Below, one piece after another: positions 61,860-64,000 of a stretch of DNA of 64,000 nt (its first letter is position 1; every line of letters starts with the position of its first letter). Origin of the DNA: Azospirillum lipoferum 4B (GTDB lineage: Bacteria; Pseudomonadota; Alphaproteobacteria; Azospirillales; Azospirillaceae); assembly GCF_000283655.1 (NCBI RefSeq), contig NC_016622.1:2740501-2804500 (forward strand), given 5' to 3'. The notes under the pieces were generated by a model that searched no databases, was not told the origin of the DNA, and was given only the letters and a program-made list of their open reading frames with translations. A program made the position numbers and the translations under genes.

Positions 61860-61933
61860 TGGAGCGGGTGAAGGGAATCGAACCCTCGTCGTAAGCTTGG
61901 GAAGCTTCTGCTCTACCATTGAGCTACACCCGC
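61860..61933 (-). tRNA. tRNA-Gly (anticodon CCC)
   Basis: On the minus strand the 74-nt sequence forms an acceptor stem GCGGGTG/CACCCGC, D arm GCTCAATGGTAGAGC, anticodon loop TTCCCAA giving CCC, T arm GAGGG-TTCGATT-CCCTT, and CCA is encoded after discriminator T. The bottom of the anticodon stem has one mismatch. It reads GGG codons. Confidence 0.95.
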
Positions 61934-61943
61934 GCGCCCGCTG

Positions 61944-61972
61944 TTTATAGGCGACCGGCGCAGTGGATACAA
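61944..61972 (-). promoter_or_regulatory. Promoter for tRNA-Gly
   Basis: On the minus strand TTGTAT (61972-61967), a 17-nt spacer and TATAAA (61949-61944) stand about 10 nt before the mature tRNA 5' end. Spacing is ideal, though the leader would be very short. Confidence 0.6.
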
Positions 61973-61980
61973 GAGCGGAA

Positions 61981-62883
61981 TCAAGCACTCCCATGCGCAG
62001 GATCGCTGATCGCCGGAGCGGAGGCGGGAGTGGGAGAGGCCGTTTCCTGCGGAGCGGTTTCCTTGGCGCGGACAGGCGCGTCGGGACGGCCGGAAATGGC
62101 GCGGGCGACGCCGTCGGCGACCACGCGCTGGCAATGGTCCGCCAGAGCCTTGCGGCTGGAAAAGCCGTCGATGGTCACCGGCGGGTGGAACTCCACCTCG
62201 ATCGTCATGCCGCCGAGGCGGAAGGCCTGCCACAGGTGCGGCACCAGATCCATGTCGCCGTACCACGCATAAAAGGGGCGGAAGGCGATGCCCATCGGGA
62301 TGCCGTCAAGCCGGGTGGCGGCGACGCTGACCGGCTGGACGGTCAGCGGGCGGCCGTCGATGCGGCGGGCGGCGACGGCGAACAGCGCGGTCTTGAAGGG
62401 GAGGGTGCGGTTGCCGTCGCTCGAGGTCCCCTCCGGGAACAGGATCAGGCTGTCCCCGGCATCCAGGCGGCCGCCGATGTCGTCGCGCTGCTTGTCGACC
62501 GAGGTGCGCGCCTTGCGCTCCACGAAGACCGTGCGCTGAAGCCGGGCGAGCAGGCCAAAGAAGGGCCAGGTCCCGACCTCCGTCTTGGCGACGAAGGAAC
62601 CGGGAATCAGCGAGCCCAGCACCGAAATGTCCAGGTAGGAGGAGTGGTTGGACACGAACAGCACCGGTCCGCCGGCGACCTGTTCGCCGCGCACCACCAC
62701 GTCCAGCCCCATCAGCCGGGTGCAGACACGATGATAGAAGCGCGGCAGGGTGCGGCACAGACGCCATCCCCGTGCCACGGCCAACGCCTGGAGCGGGATC
62801 AGCAGCAGGGTCCACAGCAGGTACAGGCTCAGGCGCAGGGCCCCGCGACCGGACGATCCCAGGGCGCGCGCGGTACGGGTCAT
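61981..62883 (-). CDS. 1-acyl-glycerol-3-phosphate/lyso-ornithine-lipid acyltransferase
   Basis: This 300-aa PlsC-domain protein has an N-terminal membrane helix (LYLLWTLLLIPLQALAV), the HX4D motif NHSSYLD, and the FPEGTSSDGNRTLPFK motif. Next to OlsB it likely acts as OlsA, adding the second fatty acid to lyso-ornithine lipid, though PlsC activity is also possible. It starts 7 nt after the olsB-like gene. A Pro/Ala-rich C-terminal tail extends beyond the domain. Confidence 0.87.
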   Translation of the reverse strand: MTRTARALGSSGRGALRLSLYLLWTLLLIPLQALAVARGWRLCRTLPRFYHRVCTRLMGLDVVVRGEQVAGGPVLFVSNHSSYLDISVLGSLIPGSFVAKTEVGTWPFFGLLARLQRTVFVERKARTSVDKQRDDIGGRLDAGDSLILFPEGTSSDGNRTLPFKTALFAVAARRIDGRPLTVQPVSVAATRLDGIPMGIAFRPFYAWYGDMDLVPHLWQAFRLGGMTIEVEFHPPVTIDGFSSRKALADHCQRVVADGVARAISGRPDAPVRAKETAPQETASPTPASAPAISDPAHGSA

Positions 62884-62890
62884 GATCGCC

Positions 62891-63793
62891 TCAGCTGCCC
62901 TGGCTGTCGCGGCTGCGACGTTCGTAATGCTTGAAGTACTTGTCGGTGATCAGCTCGGTCTTCACCACGATGCAGACATCGGTGGTGTTGAACTGATGGT
63001 CGATGACCGCACCGTCGCCGATGAACCCGCCCAGGCGCAGATAGCCCTTGATCAGCGGCGGCAGGATGTTCAGTGCCCGCCGGGGATCGATGCGGTCCTT
63101 CGGCATGCGGTCGAGCGAGACGTGGCGTTCCGGCAGGGCCGTCGCCCGCAGCTCCGGCGGGGCGAGGTGATGGTGGTACAGGTAGGACAGCGGCTCCGCC
63201 AGGGCATCGGGATCGGTGCCGGGCAGGCTGGCGCAGCCGAACATCAGGGCGATGTCATGCTGGAAGACATAGGCGGCGATGCCCTGCCACAGAAGCTGCA
63301 TGCTGCCGCGCGAGCGGTAGCCGGCATCGACGCAGGACCGGCCCAGCTCCAGCACCTCGCCGGGATAGCTGGCGAGTCGGCCGATGTCGTATTCGTCGCT
63401 GGAATAGAAGCGCCCGACCTTCTCGGCGGCCGGCCGGCGGATCAGGCGATAGGTGCCGACCACCATGTCCGGACCGTTGCCGCGCGCATGGTCGATGACC
63501 AGCAGATGGTCGGCCACATCGTCGTAGTCGTCGAAGTCGCGGCCCTGGGCCTGCATCGCGGGCGAGGGGATCGCCGCCATCTCTTCATAGAAGACGCGGT
63601 AGCGAAGGGCCTGCGCCCAGTCGATCTCCTCCGCCGAACGGGCCAGCCGCACCTCCAGCGTGCCCAGGCGGATGCCGTCCGCGAGCCTGCCGGAGACCGC
63701 CGCATCGGAATCGACGGCGTCCAATGTGGATGCTTCGCCCCGCTCCGGGCTGGTCCGGGTCATGTCCGGCTGGTCCAAGCTTGCATCAGCCAT
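62891..63793 (-). CDS. olsB: L-ornithine N(alpha)-acyltransferase (OlsB-like)
   Basis: OlsB transfers a 3-hydroxyacyl group from ACP to ornithine, the first step of ornithine lipid synthesis. The GNAT-type protein shows LRYRVFYEEM, FDDYDDVADHLLVID, VVGTYRLI, ELGRSCVDAGYRSRGSMQLLW and FGCASLPGTDP, the OlsB hallmarks. The start is uncertain: 63793 (300 aa) is used, but the frame is open to 63967 and ATGs at 63934 and 63763 exist. It precedes the olsA-like gene by 7 nt. Confidence 0.88.
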   Translation of the reverse strand: MADASLDQPDMTRTSPERGEASTLDAVDSDAAVSGRLADGIRLGTLEVRLARSAEEIDWAQALRYRVFYEEMAAIPSPAMQAQGRDFDDYDDVADHLLVIDHARGNGPDMVVGTYRLIRRPAAEKVGRFYSSDEYDIGRLASYPGEVLELGRSCVDAGYRSRGSMQLLWQGIAAYVFQHDIALMFGCASLPGTDPDALAEPLSYLYHHHLAPPELRATALPERHVSLDRMPKDRIDPRRALNILPPLIKGYLRLGGFIGDGAVIDHQFNTTDVCIVVKTELITDKYFKHYERRSRDSQGS

Positions 63794-64000
63794 GTCGACG
63801 GTCCGCTGCGATGGTTCGGGACGATGCGCCGCGCCGCCTGTTTCCGCCGTGGCCCGGGCGGCCACGCCGGGACGAACAGCGTCGCACCCAGCGCAAGGGA
63901 TAACACGATCAGGCGGTTCCCGGTCAACCGACATCGTATGGCGCCGCCGGCCGGCCGGGATCGGCATCCGCGGTCCTGCAGGCAGCGGCTTCGGGCCTAT

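Overview
The window is chromosomal DNA from a high-GC alphaproteobacterium, most likely of the Azospirillum/Rhodospirillales type. This rests on gene content and order: trpB-trpA with accD-folC, bolA-dnaJ-cobS-cobT, chvI-chvG-hprK-rapZ-EIIA-HPr-PtsI, aroK-aroB divergent from xerD, a polyhydroxyalkanoate granule protein and ornithine-lipid genes. No insertion sequence, prophage, CRISPR array or rRNA operon was seen. Two tRNA genes, Ala(CGC) and Gly(CCC), are present.

Left end (1-5700): this is the accessory part. An AT-rich three-gene minus-strand operon holds a Phd/YefM-like protein, a short cation/proton antiporter and an unknown 152-aa protein. It is followed by a two-gene plus-strand cassette of a PrnB-family (IDO/TDO superfamily) haem protein and an AlaX-type tRNA-editing protein, then an orphan modD.

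Middle left (5700-20450): corA-like, folD, DUF167 and yggT genes run on the minus strand, then tRNA-Ala, a DMT exporter with a histidine-rich tail, and folC-accD-trpA-trpB. Two small overlapping unknown genes, one HEPN-like, are wedged between trpA and accD. A receiver-Hpt protein, a cold-shock protein, a LuxO-type sigma-54 activator, coaBC and dut follow.

Middle (20500-45600): a large BvgS-type hybrid kinase is followed by a PAS-rich DivL-like kinase split by an in-frame TAG. Then come a PHA-system protein, xerD with two upstream envelope genes, aroK-aroB, a START-like lipid-binding protein, a CBS protein, DUF2889, an RHH protein, and bolA-dnaJ-cobS-[GxxExxY insert]-cobT. An adenylate cyclase, an M48 protease, a thermonuclease and a cytochrome c close this part.

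Right (45600-64000): the regulatory PTS (PtsI, HPr, EIIA-Man type, RapZ, HprK) lies just downstream of the ChvG/ChvI envelope-stress system, with a GTP-type PEP carboxykinase on the far side. Then come a DUF1003 membrane protein, a very acidic zinc-ribbon protein, small conserved genes, tRNA-Gly and an olsA/olsB-like pair for ornithine lipid synthesis.

Two copies of a GC-rich paired-palindrome repeat lie between genes (19839-19939 and 27122-27226). The strongest candidates for new biology are the PrnB-like/AlaX cassette, the HEPN-like pair in the trp-acc operon, and the GxxExxY gene flanked by mirror-image 38-nt repeats.
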